Shown here piece by piece: positions 35,297-43,364 of a stretch of 64,000 nt of DNA. The DNA is from Armatimonadota bacterium (GTDB lineage Bacteria; Armatimonadota; UBA5829; DTJY01). Numbering within the stretch: position 1 is the first letter of the stretch; each line of letters starts with the position of its first letter. Where the stretch lies: assembly GCA_023511795.1 (NCBI GenBank), contig JAIMAU010000003.1:62001-126000 (forward strand). Direction: 5' to 3'. The translations under genes were made by a program, and so were the position numbers. The notes beneath the pieces were generated by a model. The model ran no database searches. It was not told the origin of the DNA and was given only the letters and a program-made list of their open reading frames with translations.

Positions 35297-37302
35297 TGAA
35301 TCACATTTACGATACAATACTTGGATTGACATGGCTGATACCCATTTTGCCCCTGGCGGCATTCTGTTTGGTCTTGCTAACCGGCAGGAGAGGGCCCGGG
35401 CAAGGCGCATATGTCGCCATAACAGCAATTGTATTGTCATTCATTCTAGCTGTCCTAGTTAGCAGAATTACGATAGCCCGCTATTTTGTGGGAGGGCACG
35501 AGTTCGAACCATTTGCCCGAAGTGTAGAATGGCTAACCGTCGGCGGAGTCACTATCCACATGGGATTTATGGTGGATCAGCTAACGGTGATGATGCTTCT
35601 AGTAGTCACCATCGTGGCAATGCTGGTACAAATATATTCGGTCGGCTACATGCATGGTGATCCCAGATATCCTAGGTTCTTTGCCTACCTTTCTCTGTTC
35701 AGTGCCGCAATGCTTGGGCTTGTAACCGCCGACAACCTCATTCTCCTATTTGTCTCATGGGAACTAGTTGGGCTAACATCGTACTTGCTTATTGGTTTTT
35801 GGTTTGAGAAACCAGAGGCGATGCGAGCGGCAAAAAAGGCATTCATCGTGACCCGCGTTGGTGACCTGGGCTTCCTGCTCGGAGTGCTGCTGCTTTTCCA
35901 ATACACTGGAACAGTCCAGCTTAGCGAGATATTTGCACGTGTACCCACGCTGGTAGAAGCAACTTACAATATCGGAAGGCTGGCATTCTCATTCCTACCA
36001 CTAGTAGGGATTCTGCTATTCATGGGAGCTGTCGGCAAGTCGGCGCAATTCCCGCTTCATGTCTGGCTGCCGGATGCAATGGAAGGTCCTACTCCAGTCA
36101 GCGCCCTAATCCATGCGGCAACAATGGTTGCAGCTGGCGTCTACCTAGTCGGGCGAATGTACCCTATTTTTCACTACCAAGAAGGATCGGTCTCACTGAC
36201 AGTTGTTGCAGTAATTGGCGCAATAACGGCATTTATGGCAGCAACGATTGCAACTGTGATAAATGATATGAAGCGCGTGTTGGCATACTCGACAATAAGC
36301 CAACTCGGGTATATGATGCTTGGCTTAGGCGTGGGCGGATATACCGCTGGCTTGCTCCATCTCATGACTCATGCGTTCTTTAAAGCAAACCTATTTCTTG
36401 GAGCCGGTAGCGTTATCCATGCAACTGGTGTGCAGAACATTCAAGAAATGGGCGGCTTGAAGAAAAAGATGCCTGTGACTTTTTGGACATTCGTAATAAG
36501 TGCAGCGGCACTTGCAGGCTTACCACTGACAGCAGGATTCTTCAGCAAAGATGAAATATTGCTTGAGGTATTTCATGCAAGCAAACCACTTTTCGTCGTC
36601 GGCGTTCTTGCGGCGTTTCTCACAGCGTTCTACATGACCCGCTTAGTCGTCCTTGCATTCCTCGGAAAGCCAAGGAGACCCGATATCCATGCACACGAGA
36701 GCCCAAGGGTAATGGTTCTGCCGCTTGTAGTGCTCGGCATCCTCTCAATAGTCGCCGGATACGTGGCTTGGCCATGGAAAAACGTATTCCACCACTTCAT
36801 CCATTATGGTGAAGGCGAAGCAACTTTCAGTTGGCTAGTAGCGTGTATTGCGACACTAGCGGCAGTCGGTGGAATTGGCCTCGGAGCCATGATGTATGTA
36901 AAGCCTGTGATATCTCCAGCGGCTTTAAAGAAGCGGCTTCATCCTATTTATGTTCTATTGGAAAACAAGTACTACATCGATGAGATTTATTGGACTTTGA
37001 TAGTAGTGCCATTCTTAGAAGTTTCGAGGCTTCTTGGGATATTCGATCAAAAGATTATCGATGGCATAGTCAACGGAATCGCCTGGCTTACTGTTTGGCT
37101 TTCTATACTCTACGGCTGGTTCGATAAATGGGTCATAGATGGCCTTGTGAACATCATTGGACTAGTTCCAAAAGTAACTGGGCGAACATTGCGCTTTGTT
37201 CAGACGGGCGTGCTACAAAATTACGTGCTCGTTGCATTTTTAGGGGTACTAGTTATGGCTTGGCTTTATCTACATAGAGCCTGGATACTTGTATATAGAT
37301 AA
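35296..37302 (+). CDS. nuoL: NADH-quinone oxidoreductase subunit L
   Basis: About 668 residues, the largest antiporter-like proton-pumping subunit (ND5 homologue) with a long lateral helix at its C terminus. Signatures: FLLFVSWELVGLTSYLLIGFW-like region, AAKKAFIVTRVGDLGFLLG, QFPLHVWLPDAMEGPTPVSALIHAATMVAAGVYL with the key lysine preceding in GKSAQF, and THAFFKANLFLGAGSVIHA. ATG at 35296 is used; two GTG codons just upstream are in frame. It fits between nuoK and nuoM without gaps of note. Confidence 0.95.
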   Translation: MNHIYDTILGLTWLIPILPLAAFCLVLLTGRRGPGQGAYVAITAIVLSFILAVLVSRITIARYFVGGHEFEPFARSVEWLTVGGVTIHMGFMVDQLTVMMLLVVTIVAMLVQIYSVGYMHGDPRYPRFFAYLSLFSAAMLGLVTADNLILLFVSWELVGLTSYLLIGFWFEKPEAMRAAKKAFIVTRVGDLGFLLGVLLLFQYTGTVQLSEIFARVPTLVEATYNIGRLAFSFLPLVGILLFMGAVGKSAQFPLHVWLPDAMEGPTPVSALIHAATMVAAGVYLVGRMYPIFHYQEGSVSLTVVAVIGAITAFMAATIATVINDMKRVLAYSTISQLGYMMLGLGVGGYTAGLLHLMTHAFFKANLFLGAGSVIHATGVQNIQEMGGLKKKMPVTFWTFVISAAALAGLPLTAGFFSKDEILLEVFHASKPLFVVGVLAAFLTAFYMTRLVVLAFLGKPRRPDIHAHESPRVMVLPLVVLGILSIVAGYVAWPWKNVFHHFIHYGEGEATFSWLVACIATLAAVGGIGLGAMMYVKPVISPAALKKRLHPIYVLLENKYYIDEIYWTLIVVPFLEVSRLLGIFDQKIIDGIVNGIAWLTVWLSILYGWFDKWVIDGLVNIIGLVPKVTGRTLRFVQTGVLQNYVLVAFLGVLVMAWLYLHRAWILVYR

Positions 37303-37320
37303 CATGGAGGCAGAAGCCTT

Positions 37321-38838
37321 ATGGATTCGTGGATACTGACGCTAATAACCTTTGTACCGTTGGTGGGAGCACTGGCGGTTCTATTCATCCCAAAGGGAAA
37401 ACATGGGGCAATTAAATGGACCTCGCTGTTATTCAGCCTGGTGCCACTGGCGCTGTCAATCATGCTTTGGGCTGGCTATGACGCGTCTAAGGCAGGAATA
37501 CAGTATGTAGTCAAGATTCCTTGGATTCGGGTGCTTAACGTCCACTACTACATGGGCGTTGACGGAATCAGCATTCCGTTTATATTTCTGACAGCGCTTT
37601 TGACCACACTTTCGCTAGTCTACTCCTGGATAGTAACCGAGCGGCCGAAGGAATACTTTCTACTATTCCTTTTCCTCGAAACGGGAATGATAGGAGTATT
37701 CACATCGCTGGACTTCTTCCTCTTCTACTTGTTCTGGGAGATAAGCCTGGTGCCGATGTATTTTATCATTGGTGTATGGGGCGGGCCGAGAAAGGAGTAT
37801 GCAGCTATCAAGTTCTTTTTATATACGCTTGTCGGAAGCGTTGCAATGCTTCTCGCGATAATCGGCGTATATTTCTACACCGACCCACACACTTTCAGCA
37901 TTCCAGAAGCCATCCAGCAGCTTCCTTTTGCCGGCAATTTTGCCTTACAATCGTTAGCATTTTGGGCGTTTTTCCTCGCTTTTGCGATCAAAGTGCCAAT
38001 GTGGCCTTTCCACACATGGCTTCCGGATGCACACGTCGAGGCGCCCACTGCTGGGAGCGTGATTCTTGCAGGCATCCTCCTGAAACTTGGCGGGTATGGC
38101 TTTTTGCGCATACTACTTCCAATGCTACCTGAAGCGTCACATGCTTACGCAACATGGGTTGCAATACTAGCGCTAATTAGCATCATATACGGCGGACTAG
38201 TAGCAATGGCGCAAAAAGACATGAAAAAGCTCATTGCATATTCCTCGGTGAATCACATGGGCTTTGTCATGCTCGGAGTAGCAGCGGCGATGGCTGCCAC
38301 AAACGCAAGCAAGATGGCAGATAAGGTAATCGCATTGAACGGTGCCACCTTGCAAATGTTTAGCCATGGACTGCTTACTGGTGCATTATTCCTTTTGGTA
38401 GGTGTGATATATGAACGAACACACAACCGCGACCTTGACCAGTTTGGCGGCTTAGGCGCGAAAATTCCAATTTACGCCGGCCTCTTAAGCTTTATGGCGT
38501 TTGGATCGCTTGGCCTTCCGGGGCTGTCTGGCTTCATATCCGAATTTCTTGTTTTTCGAGGGGCAATCCCCATCTTTACAGTCATCTCCGCTTTAGGCGT
38601 AATTGGCATAGTCATCAATGCCGCATATTTGCTTTGGATGCTCCAAAGGGTTCTTCTTGGTCCACTAAACCCCAAATGGGCTGAAATCACAGATACCGAT
38701 GCAAGGGAGATCATAAGCCTCGTGCCGCTTGCCGCACTCTCGCTTTTGGTAGGAATTCTCCCTTCCTTGATAATCCGAACATTTGATGGCTCACTCCAAC
38801 AGATTGTGCAACTAGTATCAAGGAGCGCCGGAGGTTAA
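37321..38838 (+). CDS. nuoM: NADH-quinone oxidoreductase subunit M
   Basis: 505 residues, antiporter-like subunit (ND4 homologue) with 14 helices. Features: YYMGVDGISIPFIFLTALLTTL, LFYLFWEISLVPMYFIIGVWGG with the conserved glutamate, FAIKVPMWPFHTWLPDAHVEAPTAGSVILAGILLKLGGYG, and HGLLTGALFLLVGVIYERTH. GGAGG about ten bases before the ATG. It pumps one proton per turnover in the membrane arm. Confidence 0.95.
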   Translation: MDSWILTLITFVPLVGALAVLFIPKGKHGAIKWTSLLFSLVPLALSIMLWAGYDASKAGIQYVVKIPWIRVLNVHYYMGVDGISIPFIFLTALLTTLSLVYSWIVTERPKEYFLLFLFLETGMIGVFTSLDFFLFYLFWEISLVPMYFIIGVWGGPRKEYAAIKFFLYTLVGSVAMLLAIIGVYFYTDPHTFSIPEAIQQLPFAGNFALQSLAFWAFFLAFAIKVPMWPFHTWLPDAHVEAPTAGSVILAGILLKLGGYGFLRILLPMLPEASHAYATWVAILALISIIYGGLVAMAQKDMKKLIAYSSVNHMGFVMLGVAAAMAATNASKMADKVIALNGATLQMFSHGLLTGALFLLVGVIYERTHNRDLDQFGGLGAKIPIYAGLLSFMAFGSLGLPGLSGFISEFLVFRGAIPIFTVISALGVIGIVINAAYLLWMLQRVLLGPLNPKWAEITDTDAREIISLVPLAALSLLVGILPSLIIRTFDGSLQQIVQLVSRSAGG

Positions 38839-38841
38839 CGA

Positions 38842-40335
38842 GTGGATTTCAAGCTTGCTTACATAGCTCCTGAGTTGATTTTAACTATTGGCGGGATGCT
38901 TGTTCTAATAATTGGACTCGCAATGCGAAACCGCATGGCCGCCGAACGGGTGGATATCTTGTCACCAGAAACGGCAAGTATCGCTGTTCTGCTTGCAGCG
39001 CTTGCCTCCTCGATTTGGCTCATGGCGCACGTGGGCCAAGGCAAATGGCAATTTGGGCAAATTTTTGCTGTTGATGGTTTCGCTATCTTTTTCAAGGTAA
39101 TCGCTTTGGTTTCAACAATTCTAGTCATCTTAATGTCGGTAGACTTTTTCAGAAAAGTGAGCTTCCACCGAGGAGAATATTATGCATTGCTCGTGTTCGC
39201 AACGCTAGCCATCACTACAATGGCAGCCTCAGCCGACATGATTATGATATACCTGTCGCTGGAGTTCCTAAGCATCACGTCGTATATCCTTACGGGTTAC
39301 CTGAAGCATGACTTAAAGTCAAACGAAGCCGCTCTTAAATTTTTCTTGTATGGGTCAATTGCAGCTGCTGCAATGATTTACGGCATGTCAATCCTTTATG
39401 GCTTGACAGGAACGACTAATTTGCTTGAAATGCATGCAAAGCTTATCTCGCCCGTAGAACCGATTCCCTCGACTTACCTTCCGCTGCTATTCCTAGCAAT
39501 CTTGCTAGTAATGGTTGGATTTGGATTTAAAATAGCAGCCGTGCCGTTCCATCAATGGGCCCCAGATACTTACGAAGGAGCGCCGACTCCAATAACAGCT
39601 TTCCTATCAGTCGGGTCTAAGGCTGCAGGATTTGCAGTATTGGCCAGGGTCCTTTCAAGCGGAATCACTGCAGGGTCGTTCCATTGGACCTCGTTTATCG
39701 CTGCATTATCCGCCGCAAGCATGACGCTTGGAAACTTGACGGCTATACCTCAGCTAAACATAAAAAGAATGCTAGCATACTCAAGCATTGCGCAGGCGGG
39801 ATACATCCTTGTCGGCGTTGCTTCAATGCCGTTCAGCGAGCAATACGGGCTACAATCTGTGCTTCTCTATGTGTTTATTTACTTATTCATGAATCTCGGA
39901 GCGTTCGCAGTTGTGACAATCATTTCAGCAAAACTTGGATCGGATGAAATAGATGACTACTCAGGCCTAATCAGCCGCTCGCCATTTGCCGCAGCCTCTC
40001 TTGCAATCTTCCTGCTTGCTTTGGCTGGCATACCTCCGACTGCAGGTATCTTAGCCAAATTCTATATTTTTCTAGCAGCAATCAACTCTGGAATCGACTA
40101 CCTTTTCTGGCTGGCTGTGATAGCGATTGCAAACACCGTAATATCGGTATACTATTACATGAACGTAGCCCGAGTAATGTTCTTTGTGAAGCCCAAAAAC
40201 AGCGAGCCAATTCGCATATCTCGGCCACTGGCATTTGTGCTTGTGATAACCTTAACAATGACGGTGGTGGTGCTATTATACCCCCAGCCTTTCATCCTTA
40301 TAGCTCATGCCTCAACGAAAATGCTAGGTAAGTAG
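38842..40335 (+). CDS. nuoN: NADH-quinone oxidoreductase subunit N
   Basis: 497 residues, antiporter-like subunit (ND2 homologue). Features: LEFLSITSYILTGYLKHDLKSNEAALKFFLYGS, GFGFKIAAVPFHQWAPDTYEGAPTPITAFLSVGSKAAGFAVL, and LALAGIPPTAGILAKFYIFLAAINSG. GTG start with GGAGG eight bases ahead, three bases after the nuoM stop. It ends the complex I part of the operon; menG begins 65 bases later. Confidence 0.95.
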   Translation: MDFKLAYIAPELILTIGGMLVLIIGLAMRNRMAAERVDILSPETASIAVLLAALASSIWLMAHVGQGKWQFGQIFAVDGFAIFFKVIALVSTILVILMSVDFFRKVSFHRGEYYALLVFATLAITTMAASADMIMIYLSLEFLSITSYILTGYLKHDLKSNEAALKFFLYGSIAAAAMIYGMSILYGLTGTTNLLEMHAKLISPVEPIPSTYLPLLFLAILLVMVGFGFKIAAVPFHQWAPDTYEGAPTPITAFLSVGSKAAGFAVLARVLSSGITAGSFHWTSFIAALSAASMTLGNLTAIPQLNIKRMLAYSSIAQAGYILVGVASMPFSEQYGLQSVLLYVFIYLFMNLGAFAVVTIISAKLGSDEIDDYSGLISRSPFAAASLAIFLLALAGIPPTAGILAKFYIFLAAINSGIDYLFWLAVIAIANTVISVYYYMNVARVMFFVKPKNSEPIRISRPLAFVLVITLTMTVVVLLYPQPFILIAHASTKMLGK

Positions 40336-40400
40336 CCGTTTCTTTGATAATTGGGTTCGAAGCTCCCCACATTGACTACCACACAGCTTGCGGAGTAAAC

Positions 40401-41144
40401 ATGAGTCTGCAGATTGAGCAGATAACAAAATTGGAAAAAAATAAAGCCTGTTCAAGAGAAGAATACATCGAGTGTTTGTTTGCTAGCATTGCCAAAAGAT
40501 ATGACATAGCAAACACAATTCTCAGTCTGAACTTGCACAAGTCATGGCGAAAATTCACACTCAGGCAAACCAAGCTAGCCAATGGCGATACAGCCGTTGA
40601 TATTTGTACAGGAACTGGCGACTTAGCAATAGAAATTGCACGTGCAGTTGGAACAGGTAAAGTTATTGCAGTTGACTTTTGCCGGCCCATGCTTGATTTA
40701 TGTGTCCGCAAGCTCGACCGATTAGGAATAAAAAATATTAGCTTAATTCAGGGCAACGCTGAAAACCTACCACTACCATCAAATGTTTACAAAGCCGCAA
40801 CAATTGGCTTTGGCATACGAAATGTTAGTAATGTTGAGCGTGCGTTCTCCGAAATGGCTCGCGTTGTAGCACCCGGAGGAAGTGTAGTATGCCTTGAATT
40901 CTCACGTCCCAAGGGCAAGCTTTTTGCCCGGATGTATAACTTTTACTCCCATAGAATCCTTCCACTAATTGGTGGCCTGCTGAGCGGCAGCCGTGAAGCA
41001 TATGAATATCTCAATCTGTCAATCGATTCGTTTCTTTCAAGAGAGGAACTTTCGGATATAATGAAAAAAGTTGGGTTGCAAGATATTGAAGTGTTTGACC
41101 TTACGGGCGGCATAGTAGCCGTTCATGTTGGAGTTAAAAAATGA
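40401..41144 (+). CDS. menG: Demethylmenaquinone/ubiquinone methyltransferase (MenG/UbiE)
   Basis: 247 residues from the ATG at 40401, chosen because GGAG lies six bases ahead; the frame extends to a TTG at 40344. A class I SAM methyltransferase with motif I VDICTGTGDLAIEIA, then NAENLPLPSNVYKAATIGFGIRNV and FSRPKGKLFARMYNFYSHRILPLIGG, the UbiE signatures. It methylates the quinone ring in the last step of menaquinone (or a late step of ubiquinone) synthesis. Its place after nuoN, with the polyprenyl synthase overlapping its stop, puts quinone synthesis under the complex I promoter. Menaquinone is the likelier product here, by inference. Confidence 0.93.
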   Translation: MSLQIEQITKLEKNKACSREEYIECLFASIAKRYDIANTILSLNLHKSWRKFTLRQTKLANGDTAVDICTGTGDLAIEIARAVGTGKVIAVDFCRPMLDLCVRKLDRLGIKNISLIQGNAENLPLPSNVYKAATIGFGIRNVSNVERAFSEMARVVAPGGSVVCLEFSRPKGKLFARMYNFYSHRILPLIGGLLSGSREAYEYLNLSIDSFLSREELSDIMKKVGLQDIEVFDLTGGIVAVHVGVKK

Positions 41145-42157
41145 GTATTTCAAGCACCGCTGGAGCCGAAAGCTTGGCACCAAGGCTTAAGTTTCTTACC
41201 CTAATAGAAGATGACTTGCGAAAAGTCGAGAACCGCCTTGAAAACGAACTTGAATCACGGATTGAAACCGCGTATGCAGCCTCAAATCACATCCTTAAGG
41301 CAGGCGGGAAACGCCTTCGGCCAGCTCTTGTGCTCCTATCTGCTCGCGCTTGCACAGGTAAATCGGCTTCCGACCGCCTAGTAGATGTAGCCGCTAGTGC
41401 CGAGTTGGTGCATATGGCCACCCTATTACACGATGATGTGATAGACGAAGCGGAATCAAGGCGCGGGCGCACGACGGCAAATTCACTTTGGGGAAACAAA
41501 GCTTCTGTCTTAACAGGCGACTACATGCTTTCCAAGGCATTTTCCCTCCTGACGCGAAGTGCAAGTCCCAGAGTATTGAGAGCAGTTGCAGAGGCAGCCG
41601 TTAAAATGTGTGAAGGCGAGATTAGGCAAATAGAGCTTCGACGGCGCCAGGACCCTACAATTGAATCTTATCTGGAAATGATTCAAGATAAAACCGCTGC
41701 CTTTATGTCCATGTGTTGCCGCATTGGTGCACTATGTGTATCTGCACCTACAAAAACCGAAGCCGCTCTTAGTTTATACGGTCGAAACCTTGGTCTTGCA
41801 TTTCAAATCACCGATGACCTTTTGGATTTAATTGGTAACCCAAAGGTTACTGGAAAACCTATTGGCGGAGACATTCGCGAAGGAAAGGCAACTTTGCCAA
41901 TTATCCTAGCAACCCTCAGAGCATCTCAACCGGAACGCGTCTCCATTTGGCAAATAATTGCAAGCGGTTCGGCATCTACGAAAGATATTGAGTTTGTCCG
42001 CCGGGTTGCTGAGGATACAGGCGCACTAGAGGAAACCCATTCGGTTGCAGAAAAATTCGCGACCGACGCTATCGAGAAACTTAAGGAGCTTCCGGACTCG
42101 CCAGCATTGGCATCCCTCAGAGAATTGGCAGAATACGTTCTTTCCAGGGACCGCTGA
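41141..42157 (+). CDS. Long-chain polyprenyl diphosphate synthase (quinone side chain)
   Basis: 338 residues. A trans-prenyltransferase with both aspartate-rich motifs: HDDVIDEAESRRG (DDxxD) and ITDDLLDLIG, plus the substrate-binding GGKRLRPALVLLSARA. Small residues before the first motif (ATLLHDD) suit a long product such as heptaprenyl or octaprenyl diphosphate, as in HepT/IspB enzymes. It would make the isoprenoid tail for the quinone methylated by MenG, whose stop overlaps this start (ATGA). A strong inverted repeat follows at 42185-42253. Confidence 0.92.
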   Translation: MSISSTAGAESLAPRLKFLTLIEDDLRKVENRLENELESRIETAYAASNHILKAGGKRLRPALVLLSARACTGKSASDRLVDVAASAELVHMATLLHDDVIDEAESRRGRTTANSLWGNKASVLTGDYMLSKAFSLLTRSASPRVLRAVAEAAVKMCEGEIRQIELRRRQDPTIESYLEMIQDKTAAFMSMCCRIGALCVSAPTKTEAALSLYGRNLGLAFQITDDLLDLIGNPKVTGKPIGGDIREGKATLPIILATLRASQPERVSIWQIIASGSASTKDIEFVRRVAEDTGALEETHSVAEKFATDAIEKLKELPDSPALASLRELAEYVLSRDR

Positions 42158-42184
42158 CCTAAAGTTCGCATAATTATCAGAATA

Positions 42185-42253
42185 TCAACAATAAGGGCGA
42201 AGTTTTGGCGCCAATGAGTTCGACCGCTTGTTGCACTTCGCCCTTATTGTTGA
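42185..42253. terminator. 18-bp perfect inverted repeat, bidirectional terminator
   Basis: TCAACAATAAGGGCGAAG (42185-42202) and CTTCGCCCTTATTGTTGA (42236-42253), 18 perfect base pairs with a 33-base loop that contains a further palindrome TTGGCGCCAA (42205-42214). It separates the ends of two convergent operons. The outer arms are A/T-rich in both directions, so it can act as a terminator for both. Confidence 0.65.
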
Positions 42254-42277
42254 AGAGAAAGATAACTCTACATTACT

Positions 42278-43264
42278 CTAGGGTCTGCGTTTTATTCCAC
42301 TGCACAGCCGCCTTCTAAACACCGTCGCTACACATGTCAGCATAGCCGATAGGCTGAGCAGCGATCCAGGCTCTGGCACAGGCGTCAAAGTAGATATAAC
42401 CCCCACTGTGTCTCCACCAATCAGCACTGACAAACTGTTGTCGAGAGCTGAATACCTCAGAGTAGTAAGATAATGATAAGGGTTATGCACCGACGCAAAG
42501 CCGGTTGCTACTGCTGAACCATTCGCCAGCTTGTAAAGTGTGCCGCCGCTAGTGAAGAAAATATTACCCAAGACGTCTAGCTCCATATCATATGGAGAAC
42601 TGATAGAGCTTGCCAAGATCTGGCCGTCAGCCTGGGTTAGACTGGTTGGGCCAATAGCGCTTGCTACATCTGCAGCACTGAATCGCAAAATAGAATCGCC
42701 ACCACGAGCCCAAGCAGTTGCATATAACAAATTATCCGAGCCATCGAATGCCAAAGGGCCAGAATAGCCACTCAATCCAATTACTATCTCATCGGCCATG
42801 CCATCAAATAAAAACACCTTTTGTCCTGCCCATTCAGGATTGGCCGAAACGAAAGCTTGGCCTAAGGAATTAAACTCCAAATCGAAATTATTCTGAAGCG
42901 TTCCAATCAACTGTGGATTGCTACCATCCAAACCCATCTGCCAAATGGTACCATTTGAACTCTCTCCGAAGTAAATAGCTCCCCCTCTTACTTTGACAAA
43001 TGAACCATAGACCGGCGAATTGAATGTGTAAAGTGTACTCACATTTCCATCACTAGTCACCTTTACGATACGATTCCCCGAAAAAGCCACAAAGTTGCCA
43101 TCCGGCAGCCTATCAAAACCAGCAACGTATTCGCCAGGCTGTATCTGGAACACTATGTCCTGAACGGCATAACCAGTAGGCCCATCCAAGTATGCCGCAT
43201 AAGCAAGTCCGGCAAAACTTAATAGAGCAACTGTCATAATTAATAAGAGACTTTTTCTAACCAT
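42278..43264 (-). CDS. PEP-CTERM surface protein with beta-propeller-like repeats
   Basis: 328 residues from the ATG at 43264, which follows AAAGGAG with seven-base spacing; the frame opens 20 codons earlier. A signal peptide (KSLLLIMTVALLSFAGLAYA) precedes beta-rich repeats such as GFDRLPDGNFVAFSGNRIVKVTSDGN, GAIYFGESSNGTIWQMGLDGSN and ELDVLGNIFFTSGGTLYKLANG, in the style of NHL/SMP-30-like propellers. The C terminus has VPEPGSLL, a hydrophobic helix and the basic tail FRRRL, a PEP-CTERM sorting signal removed by an exosortase. No exosortase is in the window. It lies 100 bases after the OB-fold surface protein on the same strand and may share the B12 riboswitch transcript. Confidence 0.8.
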   Translation of the reverse strand: MVRKSLLLIMTVALLSFAGLAYAAYLDGPTGYAVQDIVFQIQPGEYVAGFDRLPDGNFVAFSGNRIVKVTSDGNVSTLYTFNSPVYGSFVKVRGGAIYFGESSNGTIWQMGLDGSNPQLIGTLQNNFDLEFNSLGQAFVSANPEWAGQKVFLFDGMADEIVIGLSGYSGPLAFDGSDNLLYATAWARGGDSILRFSAADVASAIGPTSLTQADGQILASSISSPYDMELDVLGNIFFTSGGTLYKLANGSAVATGFASVHNPYHYLTTLRYSALDNSLSVLIGGDTVGVISTLTPVPEPGSLLSLSAMLTCVATVFRRRLCSGIKRRP

Positions 43265-43364
43265 TAGTGATCTCCTTTCCGCGAATTTGTTCAGTTTTTG
43301 CATTAAAAAAATGAGTTGTTTCAAACAAAGTAGTAATTGAAAATATACCTAGCCCATACACCTC

